DNA from: JBDKTH01 sp964558295
Lineage (GTDB): Bacteria > Planctomycetota > Planctomycetia > Pirellulales > Thermoguttaceae
Direction: 5' to 3'
Length of the DNA stretch: 6,162 nt
Assembly: GCA_964558295.1 (NCBI GenBank)
Contig: CAZLDQ010000281.1
Span: 1 to 6,162 of the forward strand
A model generated the notes under the pieces. The model saw nothing but the letters and a program-made list of their open reading frames with translations, was not told the DNA's origin and made no database searches. The stretch's first letter is position 1. The number at the start of each line of letters is the position of its first letter. This document shows, piece after piece, positions 5,046 to 6,162 of this stretch. Both the position numbers and the translations under genes were made by a program.

Positions 5046-6162
5046 TCAGAACGTGGAGACTTCGTTGCCGCTCTTGGTTCCTAAGGCCCCCCAAACACCA
5101 TAAGGGCTTGCACCGCTGGTCGTCTCGGCCGACGAGAGGTTGCCGGTGTCGATCGTTTCGCTGAAGAAGCGGCACGATCCGTCAGCCATCAGGCCATTGA
5201 CGCCGCCGGGATGGAAACTGCTCGCCGTGAAGATGCCCCAGTCGGTCACGGCGTTGGTATTGACGCACGACGGCGCATTTGGGGGCAAGACGGTGGAAAA
5301 GGCGATCGTCAGACTCCAACCTCCTGCCCAATGGCCGCCTTGTTGGCGATACGTCTGGTTGTTCTGGTTGAAGATCGTCGTCCCGCTCGCGTAGTCGCCG
5401 CCCGAGCCCTTGGTGTTCATACAACTCTGCGGTCCGCCGGCCACGTTCAGCGAGCCGAGCACAGCCAGATTACCAACGACCCGTTGGCGTCCCAGCACTC
5501 CGCAGGCCTTTTCACTGATCGCGATCGTGTTGCTCGTACCGTCGGTGATGTCGCGCAGTCTCGCTCCGGAGTTCCACCAAAACAGGCCGCGAGATTGCGA
5601 AGCGCTGTTCCAGGCCAAAGCGATCGAGTCGCCCAAGGAAAAACAATAATTGGCTTTGCCGAAGTCGGTGGCGGCTTTGGACGTGTTGGGATCACTCGGG
5701 CAGAGGAGCCCTGCCACTTGAGTGAGCCAGGGGGTGTAGTTGCCGGTGTAGGGATGTGGTCCGTAAGGCGGATAGGTGGTTCCGCCATAGGTTCCGCCGG
5801 CCTTGATCTCATCGTAGAGCGCCGATTGTTCCATAAACCCGAGCAGCGGAACCCACCCGGAAATCCCACCGCAATTGGTTTCGGCCCCGACCCAATTTCC
5901 CGACCACGGATAGGTCCCGCCTTGCCGGAACGGAAAAATCCGGTAGGACGACTCATAGTTGTGCAACGCGAGTCCGGCCTGTTTGAGATTGTTGGTGCAC
6001 TGTGCCCGGCGGGCCGCCTCGCGCGCCGCTTGGACGGCGGGTAACAGGAGGGCGATCAAGATCCCAATGATCGCGATAACCACCAACAATTCGACAAGGG
6101 TAAACCCCTTAACAGCCCGTTGAAAAAGTCCGCTAAGCCGACCTTCCCAACGTAGGAGGCTG
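5046..6162 (-). CDS. DUF1559 type IV pilin-like protein (N-terminus beyond window)
   Basis: This belongs to the planctomycete DUF1559 family of secreted or cell-surface proteins with a pseudopilin-type N-terminus. Function is not established; an envelope role is usually assumed. The prepilin motif G|FTLVE is coded at 6107-6090. The peptidase would cut after the Gly at 6107-6105, leaving Phe at +1 and Glu at +5, and a mature protein of 352 residues. The first 22 or so mature residues form the hydrophobic helix, followed by PAVQAAREAARR. The body has CPSDP (135-139 mature), SNTIAISEKA (from about 191), SFHPGGVN (296-303), DGSCRFFSETID (308-319) and the terminal GVWGALGT (336-343), all family hallmarks. 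Upstream of the motif the frame stays open to the window edge with no ATG, GTG or TTG, so the start lies outside. TTG codons downstream (6089) would remove the cleavage site and are not credible starts. The gene is convergent with the chemoreceptor. No frameshift is seen. Confidence 0.93.
   Translation of the reverse strand, partial: SLLRWEGRLSGLFQRAVKGFTLVELLVVIAIIGILIALLLPAVQAAREAARRAQCTNNLKQAGLALHNYESSYRIFPFRQGGTYPWSGNWVGAETNCGGISGWVPLLGFMEQSALYDEIKAGGTYGGTTYPPYGPHPYTGNYTPWLTQVAGLLCPSDPNTSKAATDFGKANYCFSLGDSIALAWNSASQSRGLFWWNSGARLRDITDGTSNTIAISEKACGVLGRQRVVGNLAVLGSLNVAGGPQSCMNTKGSGGDYASGTTIFNQNNQTYRQQGGHWAGGWSLTIAFSTVLPPNAPSCVNTNAVTDWGIFTASSFHPGGVNGLMADGSCRFFSETIDTGNLSSAETTSGASPYGVWGALGTKSGNEVSTF

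Noticed and set aside
5211..6044. Plus-strand open frame of 277 codons
   Set aside because: It is antisense to the DUF1559 gene, whose motifs are continuous on the minus strand.
1..6162. tRNA, rRNA, CRISPR array, insertion sequence
   Set aside because: No cloverleaf, rRNA core, regularly spaced repeats, transposase frame or paired terminal repeats were found on either strand.

Overview
The window most likely comes from a planctomycete. The main evidence is the minus-strand gene at the right edge. It combines a type IV pilin-like N-terminus (GFTLVELLVV, then LLPAVQAAREAARR) with a DUF1559 body, a family hugely expanded in Planctomycetes. The moderately high GC content fits. This is an inference from protein families, not a species identification.

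Layout, left to right. Positions 1-65 hold nothing I can support. A sigma70-like promoter (77-105), overlapped by two interleaved inverted repeats, leads into a full FMN riboswitch (114-261). After a leader of about 110 nt comes ribB (375-1019), the riboflavin-pathway enzyme 3,4-dihydroxy-2-butanone 4-phosphate synthase. A DUF1638 protein of unknown function follows (1156-1914). It is preceded and slightly overlapped by a 39-codon small ORF with a strong ribosome binding site. The gap between DUF1638 and the next gene carries a perfect 10-bp hairpin with a REP-like loop (1940-1968). The largest gene (2126-5002) encodes a 958-residue transmembrane chemoreceptor. A hairpin (5004-5039) separates it from the convergent DUF1559 gene, which runs off the right edge.

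The genes do not form one evident pathway. The riboswitch and ribB are a self-contained FMN feedback unit. The DUF1638 gene may be read through from ribB or expressed on its own. The chemoreceptor is an orphan here, with no cheA, cheW, cheR or cheB in view.

The most interesting feature is the chemoreceptor ectodomain. It carries two zinc-binding CZB-like modules that align without gaps at an offset of 251 residues, with a single Cache ligand-binding domain between them. The cytoplasmic side has about three HAMP-like units before a standard signalling hairpin. The second CZB copy lacks the usual first His in its expected place, but an HxxW motif just before the Cache domain could supply it. 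That would make the Cache an insertion into the second CZB.
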